A DNA stretch of 64,000 bases from JAAYJG01 sp964450305 (GTDB taxonomy: Bacteria > Bacillota > Clostridia > DSM-8532): NCBI GenBank assembly GCA_964450305.1, contig CAYVFB010000007.1, positions 1 through 64,000 of the forward strand. Reading direction: 5' to 3'. Both the position numbers and the translations under genes were made by a program. The notes under the pieces were generated by a model, which was given only the letters and a program-made list of their open reading frames with translations, was not told the origin of the DNA and did not search any database. Below are positions 6,564-15,645 of this stretch, piece after piece. Every line of letters begins with the position of its first letter. Positions within the stretch are counted from its first letter, which is position 1.

Positions 6564-9065
6564 ATGAAAGTTGAAAGGCTGGAAATAAGGGGTTTTGGCA
6601 GGTTCGAAAACAGAACCTTTATACCGGGTGGGGGAATGAATGTGATCTACGGCGTTAACGAAGCCGGTAAGACCACGCTTCAAACCTTTATCAAAGCTAT
6701 GCTTTTCGGGCTGAAGGGTGGAAGAAGAGGCAAGGACGGCTCATTATCTCCAACAAGGCAATACAAGCCCTGGAATGCGGACAGCTATGGCGGCATGATG
6801 GAATATGTGCTTGATGATGGGCGCAGGTTCACCGTCGGACGTAACTTTGAAAAAAATACAGTGTACGTACAGGATGAACACGCGAACAATATTACCGGCC
6901 ATTTCCCGGCAGGCAAGGAGCAGGGAGCGGGGTTTGCCGAGCAGCACCTGGGCCTTTCCGAAAGCTGCTTTGAACGCACTGTATTCATTGATCAGATGCA
7001 AACCCCGGTGGATGCACAGGGACGAAGGATTCTTTCTGAAAGGCTGCTGAACCTGCGCGAAAGTGCAGATGAAGGGCTCTCCTTGCGTAAAGCGATAAAG
7101 GTTTTAAAGGATGCGCAGCTTTCCCATGTGGGCAGCGACAGAACCACAACCCGTCCGATGAACCTGCTGGAAGCGCGGTTGTCTGAGGCCACCCGGCAGG
7201 AAGCAGAACTGCGCTATCAGCATGAAACCCTCATGGATCATTTTTTGGAACTGGACGGGTTAAAGCAAGAGAACATCCAACTGCAAAAACGGCTGGAAAC
7301 TGCTGTTTCCGAAAAGGAAGCGGTACTGGCCCTGCTTACAACCCAAAAACAGCAGGAATTATCGAATAAGCTTACACAATACCGAAACGAGTTTATTGAA
7401 ACGCAGCGACAGCGGCAAATACACGAAGCGGCTGTCACAGAGCTTCGCTTTGAACTGGATGCATTAAGCGGATATCAGAGCATTACCCAGCAGGATGCTC
7501 ATGCTCTGTCTGTAGATTTTATGCGCTTTGGTCTTCTGAAAAAAGAGTTGAAGGAAATTCAACTGAGCAAAGCTGAAACAGAAGAAAAACTTGCCGGTAC
7601 ACAGGCTATTCTCACACAATATGAAATCTTTGATCGGAAAAAAGATGCTATTGACGCGGTGCTGCAACAGATTCTGTATAAAGAGCCCTCTGACATGAAT
7701 ACAATAGATGCAAAACAACCGGTAAACAAGCACAGATGGCTACTTGCAACCATGTTTCTTTCTGCCATGGCTGCGGCAGCGGACCTTATGCTTCTACGCG
7801 CCATGCTGCCATTGCCTGTATACATTTTGATCTTAATATCGTCCATGGGTGCTTTTGGAATATCGTTGTTCCTTTTACTGGCAAAAATGATGACTAAAAG
7901 AAGAAACAAAGCTCTAAATTGGATGGACAAGACCATGGCAGAAAACCGGAAGCTCTTAATGCAATGGATGCAAGCAGTGGAAGCTGATGATTTAAAGGAA
8001 TTTACCAGATTGAGGACACTTTATGAAAGCAGTCTCCAGCATGCTGACGAACTGGCCGAATCGTTGGCTGAGCTTGAACGCAGGGAAGCCTGGACAAAAA
8101 CCCGACTGGAAGTTTTAAAGGAAAAAATATTTTCCCTGCTGGATCGTGGTCAGGTTATAGAGAACTCAGACATCTTAACCCAGGAGCAGATAGATGCCTG
8201 GAAGGAAAATTTTGAAGCATACCATTCACTGCTGCCTGCTTTGACGGAAGCACAGGGTGCAGTACAAGCCTGTAACCTCACACAGGAAGGGATTTTAAGA
8301 GAAGCTTCTCTTGTTTGCGGACAAAGAATTGCATCGCTTAAAGACCTCGAAGAGTTCCTGCAAAAAACAGATCAGGGTTTGGGGGGAGTGCCGATTGGCG
8401 CAATACTGCAAAGCCCCGCTATTGATGGCGTTGAACACGCTATCGAAGAAATTCAGGAAGCTTTAAGACAAAATCAACTCAAAGCAAACACCCTGGCAAC
8501 CAGGCTTGAAAACATCCCCGACAATGAAACACTGCAGCAGGCTCATGAAAAGGTTGAATCCCTGCTTCGTGAAAAAGAGAGGATGATATTCCTCGGAAAA
8601 GCCCTAGAAACCGCAATACAGACCTTGACAGAAGCAGGTCTGGTCATTCAGCGAGACTATGTTCCTGCATTGAACCGGGAGATGGGCGAAATTCTATCGG
8701 TGGTGACAGCCGGCAAATACAAGGGGTTAAAGGCGGATGACAGCCTGACCCTGAAGCTTGCCCCGCAGGAGAGCACGGAAGAGGTTCTTCCCGATCAGCT
8801 TTCATCTGGAACGGTGGATCAGATCTATCTTGCTCTGCGGCTTGCAGCGGTAAGAATCGTTGAAAAAAGGGGTGAAACCCTTCCGCTTTTCCTGGATGAG
8901 CCTTTTGCCCAATATGATGAATCAAGAACAAAGGAAACCCTGGCGCTTTTGAAACGGGAGAGCAGAACAAGGCAAATTCTGCTGTTTACCTGTAAAAAAC
9001 GAGAAGTTGAGCTGATCAGAGAGTTGTATCACAACGAACCTGTGAGTATTATCGAACTGGATTAA
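6564..9065 (+). CDS. yhaN: Rad50/SbcC-like AAA ATPase, YhaN-type
   Basis: 833 residues. Walker A GVNEAGKTT at residues 30-38, an ABC-type signature LSSGTVDQI near residue 750, and Walker B LPLFLDEPFAQYDE about 35 residues later. Long coiled coils (about 190-370 and 445-720) separate the two halves of the ATPase head. Two hydrophobic helices at about residues 392-435 interrupt the coils, a hallmark of YhaN that distinguishes it from SbcC and suggests membrane attachment. The ATG follows GAGAGGCATGGACG. A 139-base gap separates it from yhaO; joint function is inferred. Confidence 0.9.
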   Translation: MKVERLEIRGFGRFENRTFIPGGGMNVIYGVNEAGKTTLQTFIKAMLFGLKGGRRGKDGSLSPTRQYKPWNADSYGGMMEYVLDDGRRFTVGRNFEKNTVYVQDEHANNITGHFPAGKEQGAGFAEQHLGLSESCFERTVFIDQMQTPVDAQGRRILSERLLNLRESADEGLSLRKAIKVLKDAQLSHVGSDRTTTRPMNLLEARLSEATRQEAELRYQHETLMDHFLELDGLKQENIQLQKRLETAVSEKEAVLALLTTQKQQELSNKLTQYRNEFIETQRQRQIHEAAVTELRFELDALSGYQSITQQDAHALSVDFMRFGLLKKELKEIQLSKAETEEKLAGTQAILTQYEIFDRKKDAIDAVLQQILYKEPSDMNTIDAKQPVNKHRWLLATMFLSAMAAAADLMLLRAMLPLPVYILILISSMGAFGISLFLLLAKMMTKRRNKALNWMDKTMAENRKLLMQWMQAVEADDLKEFTRLRTLYESSLQHADELAESLAELERREAWTKTRLEVLKEKIFSLLDRGQVIENSDILTQEQIDAWKENFEAYHSLLPALTEAQGAVQACNLTQEGILREASLVCGQRIASLKDLEEFLQKTDQGLGGVPIGAILQSPAIDGVEHAIEEIQEALRQNQLKANTLATRLENIPDNETLQQAHEKVESLLREKERMIFLGKALETAIQTLTEAGLVIQRDYVPALNREMGEILSVVTAGKYKGLKADDSLTLKLAPQESTEEVLPDQLSSGTVDQIYLALRLAAVRIVEKRGETLPLFLDEPFAQYDESRTKETLALLKRESRTRQILLFTCKKREVELIRELYHNEPVSIIELD

Positions 9066-9110
9066 AACGACGGGGCACCGGCAATGTGAGAAGAACCTAA
9101 TAAGTAGACC

Positions 9111-10184
9111 TCACCGGCCAATCCGCTCCATGATCCATCTTGCAATCAGAATGCTGCTATCGCTTTTTGCGGTTGCGTCCTGCTGATTGGCGTATTGCTC
9201 CTGCCAATGCTCGATCATCTCTGGTTCTTTAATAAAACAGTCGTAAGAAACAGCAGCGCCTTTGCGGATTAAATAATCCAGGTTTTTTTCCTCTGCTCCG
9301 GGAAGCGGTTTAAGCAGGATCAGCGGTTTTTTCAGGATCATCGCCTCGGTCACGGTCAGCCCCCCCGGCTTTGTCAGCACCGCAAGGGCGTTTCTCATGG
9401 TATTGAACAACTGTGGGATCGTTCCGGTCACTGTCAGCCTGCCGGTGCTCTTTTTTTCCAAAGCTTTCAGCCTGCGGTACAGGGAACGGTTTTCTCCCGT
9501 TACCACCAGCAGATTGCAGTCTGCATGTCTTTTCAGAAGGCCCCTGGTGGTCGCTTCAAGCCTTCCAAGGCCCCAACCACCGCCTGAAACCAACCAAAAC
9601 GGTTTGGTATTTGATTTCTTTTCATCAAAGGGAAGGTTTATCGGGCATGGAACACCTGTCACCTTCACCGCATCATCGGTCCAGCCGAGTAGCATCAGCT
9701 CCTCCTTCATTTCTAAATTTGGAACACAATACAGATCAATATATGGGTACAGCCAGAACCTGTGGATCTGGTAATCTGTAATAACGCCCACGGTTATCGG
9801 ACACTTTTCCTTTAATTCTCGTTTCAGTTTGGACGCAAAAAGCAAAGCTAGCGGGTGAGTACACACAACCGCCTGTACATTTTCCCTAAGGCATTGCTCT
9901 TTCAACGCGGCGATGCTTCTGGAAAAAAACCTTCCCGCAAAGCTGTTGAACCATGCGTTGTTTTCAGTAAGCCGGTATAATAAGCGATAAATACCCGGAC
10001 ATTTTGAGACAAGCAGTTTAAATATATTCAGCATAAAGGATTCAACGGGAAAATACTGGAGATCAAGCACATCCGTCATATGAACATCCATCCGGCGGTT
10101 CATATCCATCAGAGCTTCCCTGATATATTCCGCCGCTTTCAAATGGCCACAGCCTGTAGATGCGTACAAAAATATGGCATGCAT
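9111..10184 (-). CDS. MGDG synthase/UgtP-like glycosyltransferase (GT28)
   Basis: 357 residues. N-terminal glycine motif YASTGCGHLKAA at residues 7-18 and the C-terminal nucleotide-sugar region TKPGGLTVTEAM are diagnostic of the diacylglycerol glycosyltransferase group, as is the VSGGGWGLGR turn. These enzymes build glycolipids (lipoteichoic acid anchors in Firmicutes) from UDP-sugars on the inner face of the membrane. The acceptor cannot be told from sequence; some relatives act on other polyisoprenoid or lipid acceptors. It converges on yhaN with a 45-base gap and no obvious terminator. The ribosome-binding site is weak (GAGAG). Confidence 0.85.
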   Translation of the reverse strand: MHAIFLYASTGCGHLKAAEYIREALMDMNRRMDVHMTDVLDLQYFPVESFMLNIFKLLVSKCPGIYRLLYRLTENNAWFNSFAGRFFSRSIAALKEQCLRENVQAVVCTHPLALLFASKLKRELKEKCPITVGVITDYQIHRFWLYPYIDLYCVPNLEMKEELMLLGWTDDAVKVTGVPCPINLPFDEKKSNTKPFWLVSGGGWGLGRLEATTRGLLKRHADCNLLVVTGENRSLYRRLKALEKKSTGRLTVTGTIPQLFNTMRNALAVLTKPGGLTVTEAMILKKPLILLKPLPGAEEKNLDYLIRKGAAVSYDCFIKEPEMIEHWQEQYANQQDATAKSDSSILIARWIMERIGR

Positions 10185-10346
10185 ACGTTCCGCTCTCTTT
10201 CTGAAGAATTTCGATTCATCACCACACTCCCATTATGAGCGGATGTCAGTATAAATATGCCGGCATAAGAAAAACTAACAGTAAACTGAAAGGAAAATTT
10301 GATTGAAAGGAAATCAACAGGAAAGAAAACCGTGGAGGAAATTGTT

Positions 10347-10811
10347 ATGCAGGAAACAAGAAAGAATAAACTGGTTGTTTGGAGTTCTGCTTTTTCTATT
10401 ATATTATGCCTTATTGTCCCCATGCTCACGAGCTCCTTTGCGCAGTCTACCAGGACTTCTGATGAACAGCTGATCGCAAGGGCTATCAATGGGGAAGCCA
10501 GGGGCGAACCCTATGAGGGGCAGGTCGCGGTGGGTGCGGTTATTCTCAACCGGGTCAATTCTCCGGATTTTCCCAATACGATTGCAGGGGTGATTTATCA
10601 GCCTGGAGCTTTTACCGCTGTCAGTGACGGGCAGATCAATGTTGCCATCGATTCCAAATCAACGGTGGTGAGAGCAGCACGGGATGCGCTAAACGGGTGG
10701 GATCCAACCGGAGGTTCGTTGTTCTACTGGAACCCGGCAACAGCAACGAGCAAATGGATCTGGAGCAGAAAGATTATCGTAGTTATTGGAAAACATAATT
10801 TTGGCAAGTAG
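10347..10811 (+). CDS. sleB: Spore cortex-lytic enzyme SleB family, short form
   Basis: 154 residues. Start ATG 10347 with GGAGG 8 bases upstream; an earlier in-frame ATG at 10299 has no ribosome-binding site. A signal or anchor segment (residues 9-32) is followed by the cell-wall hydrolase_2 domain with INGEARGE (catalytic Glu) and VILNRVNSPDFPNTI. This is the lytic transglycosylase that opens the cortex during germination. The N-terminal peptidoglycan-binding repeat found in Bacillus SleB is absent. ypeB follows 79 bases downstream, the usual partnership. Confidence 0.9.
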   Translation: MQETRKNKLVVWSSAFSIILCLIVPMLTSSFAQSTRTSDEQLIARAINGEARGEPYEGQVAVGAVILNRVNSPDFPNTIAGVIYQPGAFTAVSDGQINVAIDSKSTVVRAARDALNGWDPTGGSLFYWNPATATSKWIWSRKIIVVIGKHNFGK

Positions 10812-10890
10812 TTAAATGAGATAAACAACAACAGCGGGTGAATAAATCATTAACAGGAACAGGAGTCACCCAAAAGGGAGGTTTGATCAA

Positions 10891-12285
10891 ATGGGCAAAA
10901 TTCGTGAAAAATTACTGGACTGGAAGAAAAGGCTGTCCGACAGGCATATGTACAGTGTCATCATTGTTATGCTTGCCGCCGTTGCGGCCTGGGGGATTTA
11001 TCAGTACAAAAGGGCTGCCGATTTAAGGCAGGAACTCGATAACCAGTACAACAGGGCATTTTATGAGATGGTTGGTCATGTTCAGAACGTAGAGGTGTTG
11101 CTGATGAAAAGCATGGTTTCGTCCACGCCGCAAATGGCGGCGGAAACCCTGCAAGAGGCATGGCGTCAGGCTAACCTTGCTCAGACCAATCTGGGACAGC
11201 TGCCGATCACCCAGGATGTGCTTGCAAACACTTCGAAGTTTTTATCCCAGGTGGGCGATTTCGCCTTAACTTTGGACAGACAGAACATTAATGGAAAGGG
11301 CATTAATGAGAAACAGTTCAAAACACTGGAAAGCTTACATTCCTATTCCGTATCACTGGAAGATGGATTGAACAACCTGCAAAATTCTATTTCTGGCGGA
11401 AGAATACGCTGGAATGAGCTTGCCAACAAGGGAACTCCATTGTTTCAGAAGCAGTCGCAGAAGCTGACCGGCCAGCTGTTCACCGATGTTGACAAAACCT
11501 TTACCGACATTCCGACGCTGATCTATGACGGACCATTTTCCGAGCATATGGCGAGCCAAAAGCCAAAAGGCCTGACCGGAAATGAGTTGAGCATGGAACA
11601 GGCACAGGAGAAGCTGAAAAAGTTTATCGGAGAGGACCGGGTGGCGGCCATAGAACATACAGGAGAAATTCAAACCGATACCCTCCCGGCCTATAACTTC
11701 AAGATAACTTTTAAGGATCGGTCGAAGGATGAATTTGCTACCGCAGATGTCACGAAAAAAGGAGGGCATGTTATCTGGATGCTCTATTCAAGAGAAATAG
11801 GGCAGGAAACGCTGAATGTGGATCAAGCGAAGCAGGCTGGTTTGAAGTTCTTGGAAAGCCGCGGCTTCAAAAACATGAAGGACACCTATTCGATCAAGGA
11901 AGACAGCATGGCAACAATAAATTACGCTTACTCACAGGACGGTGTTATCATTTACCCGGATTTGATAAAGGTGAAGATTGCGCTCGATAGCGGAGAGGTT
12001 GTGGGCTTTGAATCAAAAGGGTTTATCATGAACCACACCCAGCGCGAAATACCGGCGGCAGGCCTGACGGAAGAACAAGCCATCGCCAGGATCATGGTTG
12101 GATCGGAGATAAAAGCGTCAGGGCTTGCCATCATTCCAACCACCTTTGGTACCGAGGTATTCTGTTATGAAATGAAGGGAAAACTGAATGATCGGCACTT
12201 TATCGTATACCTAAATGCAATCACAGGGAAGGAAGAGCAGGTGCTCATCATCATCGATACGCCAAACGGCGTGCTGACCATGTAG
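10891..12285 (+). CDS. ypeB: Spore germination protein YpeB
   Basis: 464 residues, start with GGGAGG 10 bases upstream. One N-terminal membrane helix (about residues 21-38), a helical YpeB domain (about 45-200), then PepSY-like repeats in the C-terminal half (from about residue 215). YpeB is deposited in the inner spore membrane and cortex and is required to stabilise SleB. Its position right after sleB agrees with that. Length and domain order are normal for the family. A strong hairpin follows at 12356-12391. Confidence 0.93.
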   Translation: MGKIREKLLDWKKRLSDRHMYSVIIVMLAAVAAWGIYQYKRAADLRQELDNQYNRAFYEMVGHVQNVEVLLMKSMVSSTPQMAAETLQEAWRQANLAQTNLGQLPITQDVLANTSKFLSQVGDFALTLDRQNINGKGINEKQFKTLESLHSYSVSLEDGLNNLQNSISGGRIRWNELANKGTPLFQKQSQKLTGQLFTDVDKTFTDIPTLIYDGPFSEHMASQKPKGLTGNELSMEQAQEKLKKFIGEDRVAAIEHTGEIQTDTLPAYNFKITFKDRSKDEFATADVTKKGGHVIWMLYSREIGQETLNVDQAKQAGLKFLESRGFKNMKDTYSIKEDSMATINYAYSQDGVIIYPDLIKVKIALDSGEVVGFESKGFIMNHTQREIPAAGLTEEQAIARIMVGSEIKASGLAIIPTTFGTEVFCYEMKGKLNDRHFIVYLNAITGKEEQVLIIIDTPNGVLTM

Positions 12286-12355
12286 AACAGTCTTCACATT
12301 CACTATTGTTCTGAATTTGGAATAGTAATGAAAACAGAACCCTCTGTTCACCGGA

Positions 12356-12391
12356 TTTCGGGCTGGCCGTTCGGACGTGGCCAGCCTGAAA
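12356..12391 (+). terminator. Strong hairpin after ypeB
   Basis: Perfect 13-base stem TTTCGGGCTGGCC/GGCCAGCCTGAAA with loop GTTCGGACGT. No T-tract follows, so it may stabilise the transcript end rather than terminate intrinsically. The gap 12286-12608 otherwise holds only the hisI promoter. Confidence 0.55.
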
Positions 12392-12508
12392 TGTCATATA
12401 GCTTCTATACTCTTTTTTGAACGCACCATTTTGGTATCATTTCTGGAGCAGTGAAGAATCACAGGAGTAACATATTCGCATCATTTTCTTCTGTTGTTCT
12501 TCTTATTC

Positions 12509-12537
12509 TTGTAGTATGCAAAAATTTGCTATATAAT
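12509..12537 (+). promoter_or_regulatory. hisI promoter with palindrome in the spacer
   Basis: -35 TTGTAG (12509-12514), 17-base spacer, -10 TATAAT (12532-12537). The spacer contains the inverted repeat GCAAA-AA-TTTGC, a plausible operator. Confidence 0.65.
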
Positions 12538-12608
12538 AGGTTTAAATCTCAGGAGAACTTATTATACAGGGAAACCCGGAACGGGAGAATTGCGAAGGGC
12601 TTAAAAGT

Positions 12609-12932
12609 ATGGATGCACTGAAATTCAACGAACAGGGCTTGATTCCGGTGATCGTGCAGGATGCGGAAAACCGGGAAGTGCTGATGATGGCCTGGATGAA
12701 CCAGCAGGCGCTGGATCAGACGATTGCCACCGGAAGGGCCACCTATTGGAGCAGAAGCCGCGGCAAGCTGTGGGTGAAGGGTGAGACCTCCGGTCACTAT
12801 CAGGCTGTGAAGGAAATCCGTGTTGACTGCGATGCCGATACGCTCCTGCTTTCTGTGGTACAACAGGGTGCAGCCTGCCATACAGGCTCAAGAACATGCT
12901 TTTACCGTGAGTTCCCAATAAAGGAGGAATAG
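12609..12932 (+). CDS. hisI: Phosphoribosyl-AMP cyclohydrolase
   Basis: 107 residues, the stand-alone form. It opens the purine ring of PR-AMP in step 3 of histidine synthesis. Signatures: MMAWMNQQAL, the zinc and substrate region VDCDADTLLL and the zinc motif ACHTGSRTCF, whose cysteines are ligands. The ribosome-binding site is weak (GAAGGGC). hisE follows after 4 bases. The rest of the his pathway is not in the window. Confidence 0.95.
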   Translation: MDALKFNEQGLIPVIVQDAENREVLMMAWMNQQALDQTIATGRATYWSRSRGKLWVKGETSGHYQAVKEIRVDCDADTLLLSVVQQGAACHTGSRTCFYREFPIKEE

Positions 12933-12936
12933 ACTG

Positions 12937-13224
12937 TTGCAGAACACATTTGAAATTTTCAAAGAAGTTTATGAAGTGATTGTCGACAGAAAAAACAACC
13001 CCAAAGAGGGTTCTTATACCAACTACCTGTTCGACAAGGGCTTGGATAAAATCCTGAAAAAGGTGGGCGAAGAAGCTTCAGAGGTCATTATTGGTGCCAA
13101 GAACCTGAACAAGGATGAGATACAATATGAGATTGCCGACCTGATATATCACTTAATGGTGCTGATGGTGCAACAGGGGCTAACCTGGGAGGATATCTCC
13201 AAAGAGCTCGAGAAAAGAAGATAA
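12937..13224 (+). CDS. hisE: Phosphoribosyl-ATP pyrophosphohydrolase
   Basis: 95 residues. It removes pyrophosphate from PR-ATP (histidine step 2). MazG-like all-alpha fold with KVGEEASEVIIGAK and EIADLIYHLMVLM, the two Mg2+-binding helices. The start is a TTG at 12937: AGGAGG (12922-12927) lies 9 bases upstream and no ATG is available before the conserved region. Directly downstream of hisI, so translated from the same message. Confidence 0.93.
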   Translation: MQNTFEIFKEVYEVIVDRKNNPKEGSYTNYLFDKGLDKILKKVGEEASEVIIGAKNLNKDEIQYEIADLIYHLMVLMVQQGLTWEDISKELEKRR

Positions 13225-13290
13225 CCAGGCAAGCCAGTGACAAATGTATTTCAGCCATTCCTTAAGAATGGTTAAAAGGAGGGTAAAGAT

Positions 13291-13944
13291 ATGTTCTGTC
13301 CTAAGTGTGGCACAAACGTTACTGAAGGGTCAAAATTTTGTGAGACATGTGGAAATAATATGCAGATCGCAGCAGAGCAGACTGAGGTTCAGCAGCAGAT
13401 GGAAAAACCTCGGGAGCCTGTTCCGGCTGAACCTCAGCCGGCACCAGCGCAGTCTTCTTATCAACCCCAACCTCAACCACAGCCCCAGCCTCAGCCGCAA
13501 CCACAGTATCAGCAAAGGCCTCAACCGGCGTCACCGCCACCTGCTTACCAGCCCCAACCCCAGCCACAGGCTCCCATATATCCGATGAAACCACCCGTTC
13601 AACCTCAGCCTCAACCGCAGCCACAATATCAGCAAAGGCCCCAGCCAGCACCACAGTACAATACATATAACGGTGATGATCCCCGCGACAAGCCTTATAG
13701 TGTGGGCGGCTGGCTGTTGACGATGTTGATTTGCATAATTCCGGTTGTTGGCTGGATTATGCCCTTTGTATGGGCATTTGGCAGTAAAGCCAACAAGAGC
13801 AAAAAGAATTACTTCATTGCAACGTTGATTATGGCGGTCATTTGGATCGTTATAATCATCGTAGTTGTTGTAACTCTCGGCGCTGCTATCAACAACTATC
13901 TCCAGCAACTGGGCGGGATTGGAGATATACCATTTGATTTTTAA
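13291..13944 (+). CDS. Zinc-ribbon membrane protein with Pro-Gln-rich linker
   Basis: 217 residues, start with AAAGGAGGG at ideal spacing. An N-terminal zinc ribbon (MFCPKCG...CETCG, four cysteines within 22 residues) is followed by a ~110-residue low-complexity linker dominated by PQ dipeptides, then a C-terminal domain with two membrane segments (about residues 140-165 and 178-200) starting VGGWLLTMLICIIP. The architecture is common in Firmicutes, but the function is unknown. The PQ tract is a DNA-level repeat (CAGCCNCAACC) and probably varies in length between strains. Confidence 0.8.
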   Translation: MFCPKCGTNVTEGSKFCETCGNNMQIAAEQTEVQQQMEKPREPVPAEPQPAPAQSSYQPQPQPQPQPQPQPQYQQRPQPASPPPAYQPQPQPQAPIYPMKPPVQPQPQPQPQYQQRPQPAPQYNTYNGDDPRDKPYSVGGWLLTMLICIIPVVGWIMPFVWAFGSKANKSKKNYFIATLIMAVIWIVIIIVVVVTLGAAINNYLQQLGGIGDIPFDF

Positions 13945-13960
13945 TTTTTCTCAAAGCATA

Positions 13961-13995
13961 AAACACGGGCTTGTAGTTTCCTGCAAGCCCGTTTT
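13961..13995 (+). terminator. Rho-independent terminator
   Basis: Stem AAACACGGGCTTG/CAAGCCCGTTTT with short loop, ending in TTTT. Confidence 0.8.
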
Positions 13996-14003
13996 GCTTA
14001 CGC

Positions 14004-14044
14004 AACACAAGGGGCCGAACACAGAAGAACCGTCCCATTGTGTT
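14004..14044. repeat. GGGACGG-family palindromic repeat between convergent genes
   Basis: AACACAA(GGGG)...(TCCCA)TTGTGTT forms a hairpin whose loop, read on the minus strand, contains GGGACGGTTCTTCTGTG. Related cores occur at 37088-37114, 44647-44721, 45401-45446 and 47892-47957. It lies between the zinc-ribbon gene and argD and may serve as the argD terminator. Confidence 0.55.
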
Positions 14045-14052
14045 CCATCGCT

Positions 14053-15249
14053 TTAAAACTCGGAGAGCACCTCTTCAAGCACGTGAATAAACCCGTCCAT
14101 GTCCTTCTTCGTGACTATCAGTGGCGGCAATACCCGCAGGATGCTGTCTCCCACAGTACCCAGCAGATACTTCCTTTCAAACAGCTTTTTATTCAATTCC
14201 TTTGCAATGGGTTGATTGAACTGTATGCCAATCATCAGGCCCTTCCCGCGTACCTCCTGGATAATGGCATATTTCTCTTTGATAACACTCATTTTCTCAA
14301 AGAAATACGCACCCATCGCTGCTGAATTTTCGCTCAGCTTATCATTTAAAATGGTGGATAACACCGCATAACCCGTATTACAAGCCAATGGATTGCCACC
14401 AAAGGTAGAACCATGATCCCCGGGCTCAAAAGCTGCTGCCGCATGTTCTTTCGCACACAGCGCACCAATCGGAAACCCGCCTGCCAACGCCTTCGCAAGC
14501 GTAAAGATGTCGGGCTCGATCCCGTAGTGCTGATAGCCAAACAGCTTCCCGGTCCGGCCTAACCCGCATTGCACTTCATCAAATATCAGCAGGATCCCAT
14601 TTTTGTCACATAGCTCGCGCACACCTTTCATATATTCGACAGTGGTGGGGTTCACACCGCTCTCACCCTGAATGGGTTCGAGCATAACCGCGCAGGTGGC
14701 GCCATTGATTGTGTTTGCCAGGGCTTCGAGGTTGTTGATGGGAACCTTCAGAAACTTCGGCGTTAGGGGTGAATAGGGTTTTTGATACTTGTCCTGGCCT
14801 GTGGCGGCGATGGTTGCAAGGGTTCTGCCATGAAAGGATTTGTCGAGGGTAATGATTTCAAACTTTTCAGGCAACCCCTTTTTCTTGAAATACAGCCTTG
14901 CAAGCTTAATGGCACCTTCGTTGGCTTCTGCCCCGCTGTTGGCAAAGAACACCTTGTCGGCACAGGAGTTCTTAACAATTAACTCTGCGAGCTTTGCCTG
15001 CTGCTCAATATAATACAAGCTGGAGCAATGGATCAGCTTTTTTGCCTGCTCACAGATGGCACCTACTACGGCAGGATGGGAATGGCCCAGCGCGCTGACT
15101 GCAATTCCGGCAAAAAAGTCCTGGTATTCACTGCCTTCGGTATCCCACAGAGAAAGTCCCTTTCCGTGGGTAAAGCAAACCGGGATTCGGCTGCCAAAGG
15201 TATTCATATAATATTGCTGATCCTTTTGAATGATCTCCTGTAAATTCAT
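14053..15249 (-). CDS. argD: Acetylornithine aminotransferase
   Basis: 398 residues. PLP enzyme of arginine synthesis, converting N-acetylglutamate semialdehyde to N-acetylornithine; many also act on succinyl-diaminopimelate. The start is ATG 15249 with AGGAGGT before it. Signatures include NSGAEANEGAIKLAR (PLP phosphate), IFDEVQCGLGRTG (Asp binding the pyridine N) and the Schiff-base lysine in FTLAKALAGG near residue 250, then GSTFGGNPLACN. Full length. Its promoter overlaps a near-consensus ArgR/AhrC box, so arginine repression is likely. No other arg gene is nearby. Confidence 0.93.
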   Translation of the reverse strand: MNLQEIIQKDQQYYMNTFGSRIPVCFTHGKGLSLWDTEGSEYQDFFAGIAVSALGHSHPAVVGAICEQAKKLIHCSSLYYIEQQAKLAELIVKNSCADKVFFANSGAEANEGAIKLARLYFKKKGLPEKFEIITLDKSFHGRTLATIAATGQDKYQKPYSPLTPKFLKVPINNLEALANTINGATCAVMLEPIQGESGVNPTTVEYMKGVRELCDKNGILLIFDEVQCGLGRTGKLFGYQHYGIEPDIFTLAKALAGGFPIGALCAKEHAAAAFEPGDHGSTFGGNPLACNTGYAVLSTILNDKLSENSAAMGAYFFEKMSVIKEKYAIIQEVRGKGLMIGIQFNQPIAKELNKKLFERKYLLGTVGDSILRVLPPLIVTKKDMDGFIHVLEEVLSEF

Positions 15250-15360
15250 GGTCGCACCTCCTGGAATACTGGCCTGAGCATAAGGTTTTCGTGAGGACTC
15301 AGGCATTTATGTAAATATGTTGGAAACAGCTTCAGAGAGCTACTGCTTTAGGTTAGTATA

Positions 15361-15416
15361 ATTATACATTCAAATGAATAAAAATACAACAGTTTTTTAT
15401 ATTTATCATTCAAATT
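15361..15416 (-). promoter_or_regulatory. argD promoter overlapped by ArgR/AhrC operator boxes
   Basis: On the minus strand, -35 TTGTAT (15384-15389), 17-base spacer, -10 TATAAT (15361-15366). The plus strand at 15374-15390 reads ATGAATAAAAATACAAC, very close to the Bacillus ARG box CATGAATAAAAATKCAAK. A second, weaker box (TTTATCATTCAAA) lies at 15402-15414. Box 1 covers the spacer and -35, which predicts repression by arginine-bound ArgR. Nothing else was found in 15250-15560. Confidence 0.75.
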
Positions 15417-15567
15417 TATTTGATATCGCAGGAACGTCAATACCAGAATGATCACCTGGTATGACATCGTTTAAGCGATTAAACAACCGCGATTGAGTGA
15501 CCAATACCAATCGATTATACCTTTTCATCATAAAAACCAACACAAAAGCCTGAATTGAAGTAAAGTT

Positions 15568-15611
15568 CAGGAAATTTCCTGTTTGCTTTTAAAATAACAC
15601 TAAGATATGAT
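15568..15611 (+). promoter_or_regulatory. DMT transporter promoter with adjacent palindrome
   Basis: -35 TTGCTT (15583-15588), 17-base spacer, -10 TATGAT (15606-15611). The perfect palindrome CAGGAAATTTCCTG (15568-15581) abuts the -35 and looks like an operator. Confidence 0.55.
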
Positions 15612-15645
15612 AATAAGGTTAATCTGTTCAATAGGGGGCATCGGG

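Noticed and set aside
13319..13666. 115-codon minus-strand frame
   Set aside because: Reflects the repetitive Pro-Gln codons of the zinc-ribbon protein.
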